The notes beneath the pieces were generated by a model. The model was not told where the DNA came from and ran no database searches. It was given only the letters and a program-made list of their open reading frames with translations. From Halosimplex halophilum (lineage in GTDB: Archaea > Halobacteriota > Halobacteria > Halobacteriales > Haloarculaceae), in NCBI RefSeq assembly GCF_004698125.1, contig NZ_ML214298.1:310001-374000 (forward strand): 64,000 nucleotides of DNA, read 5' to 3'. Both the position numbers and the translations under genes were made by a program. Below, one piece after another: positions 18,453 to 28,232 of this stretch; positions within the stretch are counted from its first letter, which is position 1, and every line of letters begins with the position of its first letter.

Positions 18453-19312
18453 GTATTACAGCTGCGGACGTGACGGATGCGGAATTAGACGCTATCTGTG
18501 ACACCGTTTATGATAGCTCTCTTCCGGAAGATATCACGGTTGATGGAGTAGAGGTTTTTTCGAGTGAATTCTACCAAACTGCCAAGGAGTACTATAAAGA
18601 GTCGGGGCTTGTCCGTTTGCAATTCGAGGACCTCTCTCAACCTTTTGAACTGCTTGAACAAGTCGCGCGAGGATTTGGATTTGATTCTGCATTTGTACCT
18701 CCCCAATATTCTGATAGTGATGGACTCCACAACGATTTTGGCATCAATGAGATCTCACACGATGGTGGATCAGAATCGGATCACGAAGGCTTCCTTTCTA
18801 ACGAAGAACAGTCAGTACACGTTGACGGCACTTTAGAACCGATTGGATCGGTCCCAACAACGATAATGTTGTGCCAGTCTCAGGCACAAAGCGGTGGCGA
18901 AAGCCGAGTTTTCAATTCTGTGGGGGCTTTCACTCAACTTGTAGAGGAACATCCTGAACTTGCAAACGCGCTCTGTTCAACTAAAACGCTTACACGGAGT
19001 GATGTTGATCGGTCAGGGAACTCAAAAACTGGACCCGTATTTGATATTAATGAATCGGGGCTTGTAACCAGATTCTCCTTGGATAATACCTCTGAGTGGA
19101 ATTTAGACGAAGTTGAGCACCTGCAAGAAGCACTTGATTGGATGGAAAATAGACTCTCTCTTGATAGCGATTTCTACACGGAATTCAGACTAGCTCCAGG
19201 TGATATGCTAATTGTTGCGAATCATAAGATATCTCATGGCCGTAATGGGTACAAAGACACGGAAGGGAATCGGCGCCAATTATATCGTGCACTATTCCAA
19301 GAACCCTTATAA
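18449..19312 (+). CDS. TauD/clavaminate synthase-like Fe(II)/2-oxoglutarate oxygenase
   Basis: 287 residues from ATG 18449, overlapping the upstream gene by four bases. The facial triad is visible: His124 and Asp126 in QSVHVDGT and His263 in KISHGRNGY; a basic pair (NRRQLYRALF) near the end would bind 2-oxoglutarate. The spacing and the phrases TTIMLCQSQAQSGGES and APGDMLIVANHKISHGR resemble the clavaminate synthase/amino-acid hydroxylase branch more than taurine dioxygenase. It should hydroxylate or desaturate a small molecule or an amino acid; the substrate is unknown. Low GC like its partner. No biosynthetic genes lie nearby, so a sensor-oxygenase unit is the only context. Confidence 0.82.
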   Translation: MSITAADVTDAELDAICDTVYDSSLPEDITVDGVEVFSSEFYQTAKEYYKESGLVRLQFEDLSQPFELLEQVARGFGFDSAFVPPQYSDSDGLHNDFGINEISHDGGSESDHEGFLSNEEQSVHVDGTLEPIGSVPTTIMLCQSQAQSGGESRVFNSVGAFTQLVEEHPELANALCSTKTLTRSDVDRSGNSKTGPVFDINESGLVTRFSLDNTSEWNLDEVEHLQEALDWMENRLSLDSDFYTEFRLAPGDMLIVANHKISHGRNGYKDTEGNRRQLYRALFQEPL

Positions 19313-19549
19313 CGCCAATTCAATCCGGAAATACACTTAGTACGTCGATTAATTAGCCACATCACATGTATGATGATCAGGTACAGTTCGATTCCTCATT
19401 AGGCGTGTCCCTAAGGGGACGAAATCAAAACACAACACACCTTCTCGCAACCCCCCACAGGGAGTTGTCGGCTTGAGATCGAGGGTGAAAACAGCGAATA
19501 TTACTGGGAATTAGCCCCGGTCGATAGTGTTGCCACTACTCGGGCCGCT

Positions 19550-21194
19550 TCAGTCAAGGAGTCGCCAAGCCCTCGTTGCAAACGATTTCACCTCGGATGT
19601 CGAGAGATAGTTGCCCTTCGAACCAACGTCTTCTCTGTAGCGGACCTTCGCCATCCGGTACCGCTCTTCCGGCATGTCCGCGGAAGTCCAGAGATCGAAG
19701 CCCTCGCGTAGCTTCTTCCTGATGTCGTCGACCTTGCCGAATTCGAGTTTTAGATCACCGCCGCCTCGGTCTTGCACATCGATGTCGTGCTTTGCCGCCC
19801 AGGCAATGAACGCGCTCGTTGATTCGTCGACGCCACGTTCGGCCGCTTCCATGGCCTTGGCGCCCGCTTCTGCCGCTCGTCTCGTCGCTTCCTTCGCCTC
19901 CTTTACAGCATCGTGGACGAGATCCGCGATGTACTTCGAGCGCAAGGAAACGCTCCCGTATTCCCGCTCTACCAGCTCTGGGATGCGGTCGAGCGCCCGT
20001 CGGACACTTCCCGGGTGCCGATCGGTCTCTTCGGCGATCTCCTGCGGGCTGATCTCGCCCCCATCGGTCACGAGCACTCGGAGAGCGTCCTAGGCCGTCG
20101 GTGCCAGTCCGTCCGCGATGTGCTTGATGACGACCGACTCTTGCCTGTGCTTAATCTGCGTGAAGTCCGGGTCCACGATGTCGCGGTCTCGCTCCGATTC
20201 TGTGGGCGTGAAGTATTCGTCACTGACGTAGGTTCCCATGCCCGGGCGGAGCGGGACGTTCGCCTCCGAGAGAACGCTGAACAGCGTCTCCTCTAACTCG
20301 ACGGTGAGTTGCTCAAGAGCGCCGTCTGTTGCTCCAAGCTGGTCATCCCAGAACGACTTCTGGTAAGACACGCCGACCTTTGGATGTGAGAGCGAGCGGT
20401 TGCTATCCAATCCGGCCGCTTCTCTCGCGTAGTAGTGCTTGATCTCTTTCGGGAGTTCGTGTTCGGGGAACGCCTCGCGGATGCGTCTCGGGCCGAGTGT
20501 GGCCGTGTGATAGTATCCGGGTTGGTTCCGACCCCGCTCGTCGCTGTCGTACTGGACGAGCTTCCGACGGCCCTGACGGTCGTTTTCGAGCAGGTGTCCT
20601 AACTGTGCTATCGGACCGTCGCGGGCGTGGACTGACCCGCTCACGTCCTCGTGGAGACGGACGTACCGCTCCGCATCGAGTATCGTCGAGAACTCGTGAA
20701 GTTCCTGGAAGTAGCTGAGACTGATTCCGACGGATGCGGCCGCCTTCCGAATGAGAGGCTGGTAGCGCTCGAACTCGATGTTCGAACCCTGGACGTGGAG
20801 ATTCACTCCCTCGTCGAGATCGTCGGGGACGGAGATCGATTTCCCGCTTTTGCTCTCCATCCCCTGCCAGCGGGGTGCGATGTGGGCATGCATCGAGCGC
20901 TGGCCTACCTGGTCGTCGCAGCTGTGGATGTGGAGATCGAACTCGCGCATCTCGTCCAACTCGAAGGAGGTGCCCGTTGGGAGGGTCGCGCCGGGGTGAG
21001 CGAGTCCAGAGTCTCGATAGGAGAGCGATGCCTCCCACTCCTCGCTCTCGTACTGGAAGGTCGCGCGCTGGCTTCCACCGCCCTCCTTGATCCGCCGGTC
21101 GCACGCGAAGAACGGGGACAGCCCGTGCTCCGCGAACAGGAAGTGCGCGGCGAACTCGTGGGGCGCGCTCTCTACCAGCTGCAACCGCGCTCAC
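19550..21194 (-). pseudogene. DUF7845/winged-helix regulator, broken by an in-frame TAG
   Basis: A haloarchaeal protein of about 545 residues, split in two. The front part reads APHEFAAHFLFAEHGLSP, KEGGGSQRATFQYESEEWEA and PGYYHTATLGP. At 20090-20092 the minus strand has TAG where the reading continues in the same frame with DALRVLVTDGGEISPQE, a winged helix (SPQEIAEETDRHPGSVRRAL) and a long alanine-rich helix. TGG to TAG is the simplest cause. The 5' end also looks damaged: GTG at 21194 is one base out of frame with the rest, and removing one G near 21185 would give a normal start (MSAVQLVES). Both lesions suggest a decaying gene. The family name is from memory. Confidence 0.75.
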
Positions 21195-21445
21195 CCCCGT
21201 TAGCGCGATGGGTCGATAGGCGGAACGGAGGGGTTCCTACGGGGGTTGTCGTTCCGGCATGTAAACCGAGAAGGGTATGCCGCCTCCCGGAGTGAAACCG
21301 AGAAGACTAGCCTACCCCTTGGAAGAGCGTGTCTCGAGATTAGACACTCGGCTTTTGCACCTAGGAACACACTGAAATGAGGGGGGCCCAACCTTTCATG
21401 AGAATTTGATTCTGTCTGGCTGACAGAAAACGGATTCTCCAGAAC

Positions 21446-23278
21446 TCAATCTTGAGTGATCTCTGTTCGTTCCTGTGTGAAGTCCTGGAACGTCTCTACG
21501 ACGCGCTCTCGAATCAGTTGATCTCGGGCATCCAAGAACTGCAAGAAGTTCTCGATCTGGTACAGTGAATCATTCTGGGGGATGCAATGACGGTCTCGGT
21601 AATCGTCGGTCCGCGTCCGGATCCATTCTTCGAATGGGAGTTCTTGTTTTCGCGCGTTCTCCTCATCAGTCAATAACTGCAGATTCGCTACACGGTCACA
21701 GGCGTCTTCTAACTGTTCCGCCTGGGGGCGAGGGAATTCATGTTCCTTGACCAACTCCTCGGCGTCAAGCCGATTTTGCGGGAAAATATGATCTTGCTGG
21801 TACTCGACACCCTCTCTGACCGCGTCACCGAAATGCAGCAGTGACAACAACAGGAACGACTTCTTGGACCTGTATGTCGTTTCTTCCAATAGCGTGTCAA
21901 GGACCTCCGCGCTGAACCCAACGACTTTTCCGCGGCCACGCATTCGACTGTGAATCTCTTCTAACGGGTACCCGCTGTCGGCCTCATCGATTGCGGTCCG
22001 CGCATCGTCCAAGACTTCGTCCGGCCGTGAATTGAATGTCCCATTCAGCAACGCTGAGGTCAACCAGTAATGAATCCGTTTCCGCGTCTCCAACCCGTCC
22101 TGTGACGTCCAATCCAGCGACGGGTTATGCCGGTAAATGTAGTACGAAATCGGGATCAACGCATTGTGACTGGTGAGGCTGCGATTGTCGATGCCGAACT
22201 CAACGATCAGGTCGATCGCTCGCTCAATTGAGTCTTGGAAGGTCCCGTTTTCCCACACGGTCTGCATCCGATCGAGATTCTCATTCGAAAAATTCCCAAT
22301 GCGGTACTGCGGGATGGATTCCGTCCCGTACATCAACAACGCCTTCAGAATGAAGTCAATCCCGAATTTGAAGTTTTTATCCGGATGTCGTCGATTCAGA
22401 TTGTCAACGAACGATGTAATCTGCTCGCGCGCATCTACTGAATCCTCCCCTTCACCCCACCGTGCTGTCGCCATCGACAATAGAATCTCAGACTTACTCA
22501 ACGGCGTCCCACCGTCGTTCATCCGGATGAAAATATCCAGTACCCGCTCCCGATCAGTCGTATTCTCTTCATGATACTGGATCAGATCGTCATTATGCAC
22601 CGCATCGAACAGCTTCTTCAATGTCGTCCCAGCAGACCATCGCTGTTCATCCGGTACATCCAATTCCGACGCGATATCCATCACATCATCCGACTGGTCG
22701 ATGTTCAGGACCTCACCGACACGATACCAGTACGTCCCTTCCGAATTCGATGGGTCCGGCTCCCGGAACGAAAACTCGTACTGCAGCCCGAGCTCATCAT
22801 CAACTGTCTCATCGTCACCCGACAACAAATTCAGATACAGCCGCTTCTGATTCCACGCATCTGCGTTCTTTCGCTGTGCATATTTCTGCTTCTCCGTGAA
22901 CGTCCCCTTCAACCCGATATAAAACGCCGTCAACCGTTGCTGCCCGTCCAAAATAAGATCCTGCTCACTCGGCAAATCAATCTCATCTTCCTCCCGTATC
23001 TTTTTATTGTGATACCGCATCTGCTCAAACTCTGGCTCATCCGGGTGGACACTATCCTCAATATAATGTTGTATGAATTGATATTTCATCTCATCCTGTG
23101 CCGCCTCCCCATTCAAATGCCAGACTAAGAACGCCCCAATCGGGTATTCCTGCATCAACGAATCAAACAGCCGAATAATCTGATCCGCATCCCAAACAAA
23201 CTCCCGCTGAATCGCAGGCAACAAAATCGAGCGATTCACCCGATCAACAGCCTGCGCAATACTCCACGATTGCGGCAT
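21446..23278 (-). CDS. DUF262/ParB-like and HNH-type protein (GmrSD-like)
   Basis: 610 residues from ATG 23278 (MPQSWSIAQAV); the frame is open for 53 more codons but these are cysteine- and aromatic-rich and unlike the family. The N-terminal DUF262 domain shows LLPAIQREFVWDADQI, LFDSLMQEYPIGAFLVW, and ILDGQQRLTAFY, the DGQQR nucleotide-binding motif. FIRMNDGGTPLSKSEIL closes that domain. The C-terminal part has DHIFPQ and a following NLQLL, an HNH/DUF1524 nuclease core. This is the architecture of GmrSD-type IV restriction enzymes, which attack modified DNA. It lies behind the cytosine methylase and DISARM genes on the same strand. Codon use is more AT-rich than the neighbours. Confidence 0.82.
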   Translation of the reverse strand: MPQSWSIAQAVDRVNRSILLPAIQREFVWDADQIIRLFDSLMQEYPIGAFLVWHLNGEAAQDEMKYQFIQHYIEDSVHPDEPEFEQMRYHNKKIREEDEIDLPSEQDLILDGQQRLTAFYIGLKGTFTEKQKYAQRKNADAWNQKRLYLNLLSGDDETVDDELGLQYEFSFREPDPSNSEGTYWYRVGEVLNIDQSDDVMDIASELDVPDEQRWSAGTTLKKLFDAVHNDDLIQYHEENTTDRERVLDIFIRMNDGGTPLSKSEILLSMATARWGEGEDSVDAREQITSFVDNLNRRHPDKNFKFGIDFILKALLMYGTESIPQYRIGNFSNENLDRMQTVWENGTFQDSIERAIDLIVEFGIDNRSLTSHNALIPISYYIYRHNPSLDWTSQDGLETRKRIHYWLTSALLNGTFNSRPDEVLDDARTAIDEADSGYPLEEIHSRMRGRGKVVGFSAEVLDTLLEETTYRSKKSFLLLSLLHFGDAVREGVEYQQDHIFPQNRLDAEELVKEHEFPRPQAEQLEDACDRVANLQLLTDEENARKQELPFEEWIRTRTDDYRDRHCIPQNDSLYQIENFLQFLDARDQLIRERVVETFQDFTQERTEITQD

Positions 23279-23538
23279 ACCCTGAACCTGTACCTTGGAC
23301 TGCCCAAGAAACTTCCCTTTGAATAACAGCGAAAAATCACGGCATGAAATCACATCGATATCCAAACAGCGGCCTAACTCGACACAACATACAATGAGAT
23401 AATAACCCCGGTGAAAGCCTGTAAAGCAATTAGCCACGCAACTCAGTGATAGCAGTCACACAGGCAGCATTCGCGGTGAACAATGGGACAAACACCTCTT
23501 CTACAGGTGACCGCTGATCAGTCACCCACGCAGCACCT

Positions 23539-23703
23539 ATTGAATATGTGGTGATGGACCTGCTCGCGCCAGACCCGATCCACACCTGGTCAGTCTATGG
23601 GGCGCCACACGTCGAGAGTAGTAAAGCGTCCGGGCCGTTTCTTACAGACCTCCCGTCCGAAGGTTCCGAGGCTATCCAGCAATTCTTCGGATATGCGATT
23701 TAG
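23539..23703 (+). pseudogene. C-terminal remnant of a second carbohydrate esterase
   Basis: In one frame from 23539 to the TAG at 23701-23703 the DNA encodes VVMDLLAPDPIHTWSVYG, then PHVESSKASGPFLTDLP and SEAIQQFF. It aligns without gaps over the last 52 codons to the end of the intact esterase at 16018-17004 (VAMDLLAADPTHAQSVYE, EAIQQFLE), at about 55-60 percent residue identity by eye. The catalytic parts are missing. The 6.5 kb between the two therefore sits between one whole and one broken copy of the same gene family. Confidence 0.8.
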
Positions 23704-23822
23704 TGAGCCGTTGTGACGAACCGCTATACCGGAAGTTTTCGACAGGACCGTCAAATCGACCATCCACGCATCTAAGCAAGGTCCTCTAGTACGGGCGGAA
23801 ATGAGTACTGTAGTACAGGCCC

Positions 23823-25199
23823 TCAATCAGTAACGTGTTTACCTGAAAGAATTGTCTCCCGAACCGCAACACCGACTGCCTCCCCCAGCCGAGGCGGCAC
23901 TGCATTTCCAATCAAGCGATATGCGCTTGTACGGCTCTCTGGGAACCAGTATGTGTCTTTGAATGACTGCAGACGAGCCGCTTCTCGAGGAGAGAGCGAT
24001 CGTGCCTCTGTCGGGTGGATGAACATGTGCCCATCCTTCTGGATGTGTGCGAGAATCGTTGACGCTGGTTCTGCAGGATTCTGCTTCTTGTACTTATCGG
24101 GAAACACGTCGTCGCGGTATGGTTGGAGTCGAGTACTTACCTGACCGATGTTCCACCCGACGCCGTGACCAAGCAGCTTGTATATGGAGAGGTCAAGGTG
24201 ATTGTGCCAGCGTGCGTCATGGTTACGGAGTGTCTGCTCTTCCCAGTCCTCGCCATCTGAGAGATTTCGGGCCCATTCCTGATACGGGGAGACGGGAGGA
24301 AGCGTGTACTCAGTCGCCTGGCTCGGTGGCATCTCCCCATCAGGGGAGATCGGCGGCAAGTCCATAATCGCGTCTGCAACGGTGAGATAGGGATGCCTGT
24401 ATTCTCGGTTGGGCTCTAAGGAAGGAAAGACAGCGGACGATCCAGTTTTGAGCGTCTCCTGGGATTCATCACTGTCGTCCCTCAGTTCAGGACGAATCTG
24501 CATCCGCTGGTCTTTCTCTCGGTCGGTCGGCTCTCGATGGGTGAACCACTGGGTGAGTTCCGGTAGAGTCTCTCCAGTTCGCCGGCCGATGAAGAAGAGC
24601 CGTTCTCGATGCTGTGGAACGCCAAAGTCCGCTGCGTCAACGAGAAACCAGTCTGTAGTATAATCCAGCCCCTCCATTTCTTCAAGGATGACATCTGTGA
24701 CAGGGACATCCTCACCAACCGGCGACTGCTCGACCTCCTGTTCTGTCTCCGTCGGAAGAGATTCTTGGACTGTATCCGACTCGACAGTGACTGTATCAGT
24801 CAGCATCCCGGGAACGTTCTCCATAACGAACGCCTGTGGCTGGAAATACCTGACGTACCGAAGGAAATCGAGATACAGAACGTTTCGATCGTCTTCGTCA
24901 ACGGAGCGATCTTCAAGAGAGCCTAGCTTTGAACGACCAATCGTGGAGAACGATGGACAGGGTGGGCCACCCGCCACGAGGTCAAGGTCGCCCGGGTCGA
25001 TATCGGGTCCATCTTCGGCAGGGTCCGTATCACGAATATCCGCCCGAATGGCGTGGTCATCGTGGTTCTCGCGGTAGGTTTCAACTGCTGACTCGTCATA
25101 ATCGATTGCCCAGCGTACGTCATAGCCGGCCCGTCGGAGCCCTTCAGTAAGCCCCCCAGCGCCACAGAAGAGATCGATCGCAGATGGTCCCGAATCCAT
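23823..25199 (-). CDS. DNA (cytosine-5) methyltransferase
   Basis: 458 residues from ATG 25199. Motif I AIDLFCGAGGLTEGL opens the protein, motif IV GGPPCPSFS carries the catalytic cysteine, ENVPG is motif VI, HRERLFFIG motif VIII, and RLIGNAVPP motif X near the C-terminus. It transfers methyl from SAM to C5 of cytosine in a specific site. The stop is 23 bp upstream of a gene-poor strip with the esterase remnant. It directly follows drmD on the same strand (47 bp gap), so it probably protects host DNA against the DISARM system, the role of DrmMII in class 2 DISARM; here it occurs together with DrmMI. The target site cannot be told from sequence. Confidence 0.93.
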   Translation of the reverse strand: MDSGPSAIDLFCGAGGLTEGLRRAGYDVRWAIDYDESAVETYRENHDDHAIRADIRDTDPAEDGPDIDPGDLDLVAGGPPCPSFSTIGRSKLGSLEDRSVDEDDRNVLYLDFLRYVRYFQPQAFVMENVPGMLTDTVTVESDTVQESLPTETEQEVEQSPVGEDVPVTDVILEEMEGLDYTTDWFLVDAADFGVPQHRERLFFIGRRTGETLPELTQWFTHREPTDREKDQRMQIRPELRDDSDESQETLKTGSSAVFPSLEPNREYRHPYLTVADAIMDLPPISPDGEMPPSQATEYTLPPVSPYQEWARNLSDGEDWEEQTLRNHDARWHNHLDLSIYKLLGHGVGWNIGQVSTRLQPYRDDVFPDKYKKQNPAEPASTILAHIQKDGHMFIHPTEARSLSPREAARLQSFKDTYWFPESRTSAYRLIGNAVPPRLGEAVGVAVRETILSGKHVTD

Positions 25200-25246
25200 T
25201 GTGCGAACGGATGGGTGGGAATGATGAAAGTCGTTCGGAACCGTGA

Positions 25247-28189
25247 TCAGTTCTTAAAGGCGTCGATGACAACGGCCATATTCACGAGGTCGGGTTCATC
25301 GGGAACGACCTGTTCTTCCCCGTCAAGCCGGGCCATCTCTGCATTTTTCTGCTCTCGTAATTCGGCAAGCTCACTGCGGTGTTTCGCGAGTACTGCGCTC
25401 ATATCTTCGCCCGCACGGTCACGCTCTTCGAACTGCTCGATTCGTTCTTCGAGGTCTTCCATCCGGTACTCGAAATAGTTCTTGGCGTGCTCTCGGCGAA
25501 TACGGACCTCCCGCTCTCGGTCTGCGCGTGCTTCTTGGGCAAGGTCGTCAATGAGTTTCCATGCCACGTCGTCTGCTTTCGAGACGAGTTCTTCAGCTTG
25601 CGCGGTTACAGCGCCAATCGAGGGATACTCGTCGATCGCTGACGGGGGCAGCCCACCCGTGATGTGGATGTTCTCGGTTTGAGTCGTACCATCAGGAGTG
25701 ACGTAGACTTGCGCGAGTTTTTCAGTCACTGTATCACCTGATCCCGAGAGATAGCCAATCCGGTAGTGGCAGAGAAGTCCCGGTGTCTTCAGTTCCGCCC
25801 CTCCAGTGAGAACAGCTGTCTGTCCACCAACAGCGTCTGTGTCCAGACAGTACGCCATCATTGCCTGGACAGCTGGGTGGTCAAGTGTGATGAATTCGAG
25901 AGTCTCGTCTGCAAGCGCGTTTTCCCGGTCGAAGGTTGCACCGTCATATCGCCTCGCGACATCCTCACTGGTAACCGGGTCAGGAACGACCAGATCAAAC
26001 ACGTCAGCACCGTCTTCGGCGGGACCAGGACGAACGTTTTCGAGGCCACCACCGAACTCCTGACAGACTGTTCTGACGAGATATTCGATGTCTTCGTCGC
26101 TGACCGTATCAGTAGCGCTCTCCTCGACGATGTCGAGGATATCTCTGTCTTCCTCACTCAGGTCAAATTTATCCCGGATGAGGAGTTCTTCGTCGACGCG
26201 ACGGACAGCCTCTTCCTGGTCCTCGACGATGGCCTCAAGGTCGTCGACCACGGCATCTGGACTCTGGCCGGTCGCGAGTGCGGACATGATCTGCTCCTCC
26301 AGGTCGACGTCTTCGAGTACGAGCCCAAGGACATCCGAGCTCATCCCAAGCGTTTCCTCGATCTCGTCGATCTTCTCGAGGAGTCGCTCGAGGATGATGC
26401 TCTCCCGGGTGTCCTTGAAGAACAGGTTTCGAATCTCGACAGTCTCCTCCTGTCCGTAGCGGTGGAGACGTCCAATACGCTGGTCGATCCGTGTCGGGTT
26501 CCAGGGCAGGTCGTAGTTCACCATGATGTGGGCGAACTGGAGGTTCAGTCCCTCCCGGGCGGCGTCTGTTGCCAGCATCACATTGGCGGGGCCTTCGAAC
26601 TTCTTGAACTGTTGTTGGCGCTGCGACTGGGAGAGGTCGCCATAAATTTCCGCGATATCCCTGTCTCCGAACACTCGCCCCTTGAGGTACTCGAGTGTGT
26701 CTGTATATTCGGTAAAGATGAGGATTTTCTCGTCCGGATCCTCTTCCAGAATCCCATTGACGTACTCTCGCAGCCGTTCTGCCTTCGAGTCCACTGGGAT
26801 GGCCTTCGCTTGGTTGTAGAGGTCACGGACTATCGAGAGCTCTTCTTCGATCCTGTCCGGATCATTAGAGACTACGGCACCACCAAGCTCCTCTTCGACG
26901 TGCTCGCGCTGTGCCTCCGTGAGCATCTCGGGGTCCTCTCGGTACTCGTCGAGCAGGCTCTTCGTAACTGGAGAGAGGTCGCCCGGGTCGGCACCGCCTG
27001 CCTTGATCGACTCCATCCGGTTCCGGAGGGATTGCTGAATCGCGTAGATCGAGGAGACGAGGCGTTTCTGGTAGAGGACCATGGCGAACCCCGCAGCATC
27101 GTTCTCTTCCCGGCTGGCGAGGTTGTAGTGCTCGGTAATGTACTCCGTGATGTCGTCGTAAAGCTGCCGTTCCTCCTCCGTGAACTCGACTGGGAGCGTC
27201 TGAATGTTCTTCTCGGGGAACATCGGCGACCCGTCCGCCTCGTACATCTCGTCCTTCAGTCGACGGATCATCAGGTCTCGCAGTCCTTCTTTGTCGACAT
27301 CGTGCTCGTCGCGGAACCGATAGGGGTCGAGTAGCGAGATCATGAAGTAGAACTGGTCGCGCTTCCCGTTGTGCGGAGTTCCGGTGAGGAACAGCAACCC
27401 ATCAGAGGTTTCAGAAACCGCCTCTCCGACCCGGTATCGGTCAGTTTTATCGATGCCGCGCTTTCCCTCACGGCGTGCGGTGAGATGGTGGGATTCGTCG
27501 AAGAGTGCGATGTCCCAGTCGTCCTGGACGTTCTTCAGGGCGGAGAGCATGTCCTCCTGCTTGGCGAAGTCGATGGAGGTGATGATTCGGTCTTCGTGCG
27601 ACCAGACATTCTCGGCAGGGTAGGCGTCCTTCTTGGCCTCGACGTAATCGCGGTCGTAGATGACATAGTTCGTGTCGAACTTCTCGCGGAGTTCTTCCTG
27701 CCACTGGGTGGTAAGCGGCGCCGGGGCGACGATGAGCACACGGTCGGCCTGCCCCCGGGCGGCAAGTTCCTCGATGACGATCGCTGCCTCGATCGTCTTC
27801 CCCAGCCCCACCTCGTCGCCGATGAGGTAGCGATGGTCGTAAGAGGTGAGAATCTCGTGTGCAGCCTTCACCTGGTGGGGGGCGATGTCGATGCGGTTGT
27901 TCTCCAGCGCGACGAATCGGTCCTGGCGATGGGCGAGATCGAGTTCGGCTGCCCGGGCACGAAGGTGGAACCGCTCAGGCTCATCGAACTCACCCTTCTC
28001 AAGCAGCGCGTCGCTGCTGTCTATCAGGTCAACAACTGCAGCAGGAAGCTTCTTCGAGTTATCGTCATCAGTCAAGATGTGGAGCAGACACTGACCCGAT
28101 GGACGATGATTGGCCTTGACGAGTTCGCCTTCACCGCCCGCGAAGCTGACGCGGTCCCCGATATCGAAGCCGCATGCGCAACCAGACAC
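25247..28189 (-). CDS. drmD: DrmD-like SNF2-family helicase (DISARM)
   Basis: 980 residues from GTG 28189. After an SH3-like front (GDRVSFAGGEGELVKANH) comes a SNF2/SF2 motor: GDEVGLGKTIEAA near residue 130, APAPLTTQWQEEL, LFDESHHLTAR with the DESH box near 230, LTGTPHNG, and in the C-lobe IFTEYTDTLEYL, TDAAREGLNLQFA, QRIGRLHRYGQ near 578. A long helical tail (DREREVRIRREHAKNYFE) follows. SNF2-type helicases of this length define class 1 DISARM as DrmD. It lies on the same strand as the cytosine methylase behind it and drmMI ahead of it, though three other genes separate it from drmMI. RapA-like helicases share the architecture, so the name depends on context. Confidence 0.82.
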   Translation of the reverse strand: MSGCACGFDIGDRVSFAGGEGELVKANHRPSGQCLLHILTDDDNSKKLPAAVVDLIDSSDALLEKGEFDEPERFHLRARAAELDLAHRQDRFVALENNRIDIAPHQVKAAHEILTSYDHRYLIGDEVGLGKTIEAAIVIEELAARGQADRVLIVAPAPLTTQWQEELREKFDTNYVIYDRDYVEAKKDAYPAENVWSHEDRIITSIDFAKQEDMLSALKNVQDDWDIALFDESHHLTARREGKRGIDKTDRYRVGEAVSETSDGLLFLTGTPHNGKRDQFYFMISLLDPYRFRDEHDVDKEGLRDLMIRRLKDEMYEADGSPMFPEKNIQTLPVEFTEEERQLYDDITEYITEHYNLASREENDAAGFAMVLYQKRLVSSIYAIQQSLRNRMESIKAGGADPGDLSPVTKSLLDEYREDPEMLTEAQREHVEEELGGAVVSNDPDRIEEELSIVRDLYNQAKAIPVDSKAERLREYVNGILEEDPDEKILIFTEYTDTLEYLKGRVFGDRDIAEIYGDLSQSQRQQQFKKFEGPANVMLATDAAREGLNLQFAHIMVNYDLPWNPTRIDQRIGRLHRYGQEETVEIRNLFFKDTRESIILERLLEKIDEIEETLGMSSDVLGLVLEDVDLEEQIMSALATGQSPDAVVDDLEAIVEDQEEAVRRVDEELLIRDKFDLSEEDRDILDIVEESATDTVSDEDIEYLVRTVCQEFGGGLENVRPGPAEDGADVFDLVVPDPVTSEDVARRYDGATFDRENALADETLEFITLDHPAVQAMMAYCLDTDAVGGQTAVLTGGAELKTPGLLCHYRIGYLSGSGDTVTEKLAQVYVTPDGTTQTENIHITGGLPPSAIDEYPSIGAVTAQAEELVSKADDVAWKLIDDLAQEARADREREVRIRREHAKNYFEYRMEDLEERIEQFEERDRAGEDMSAVLAKHRSELAELREQKNAEMARLDGEEQVVPDEPDLVNMAVVIDAFKN

Positions 28190-28232
28190 TGCTACATCAA
28201 GATGTAGTGGCCCAACTTAACTTCTCGGCAAA

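Noticed and set aside
19550-21194. TAG read as pyrrolysine
   Set aside because: No pylT, pylS or methylamine methyltransferase is near, and tryptophan is the likely ancestral residue; decay is simpler.
25766-27334. 522-codon open frame antisense to drmD
   Set aside because: The opposite strand carries intact SNF2 motifs; this frame has none.
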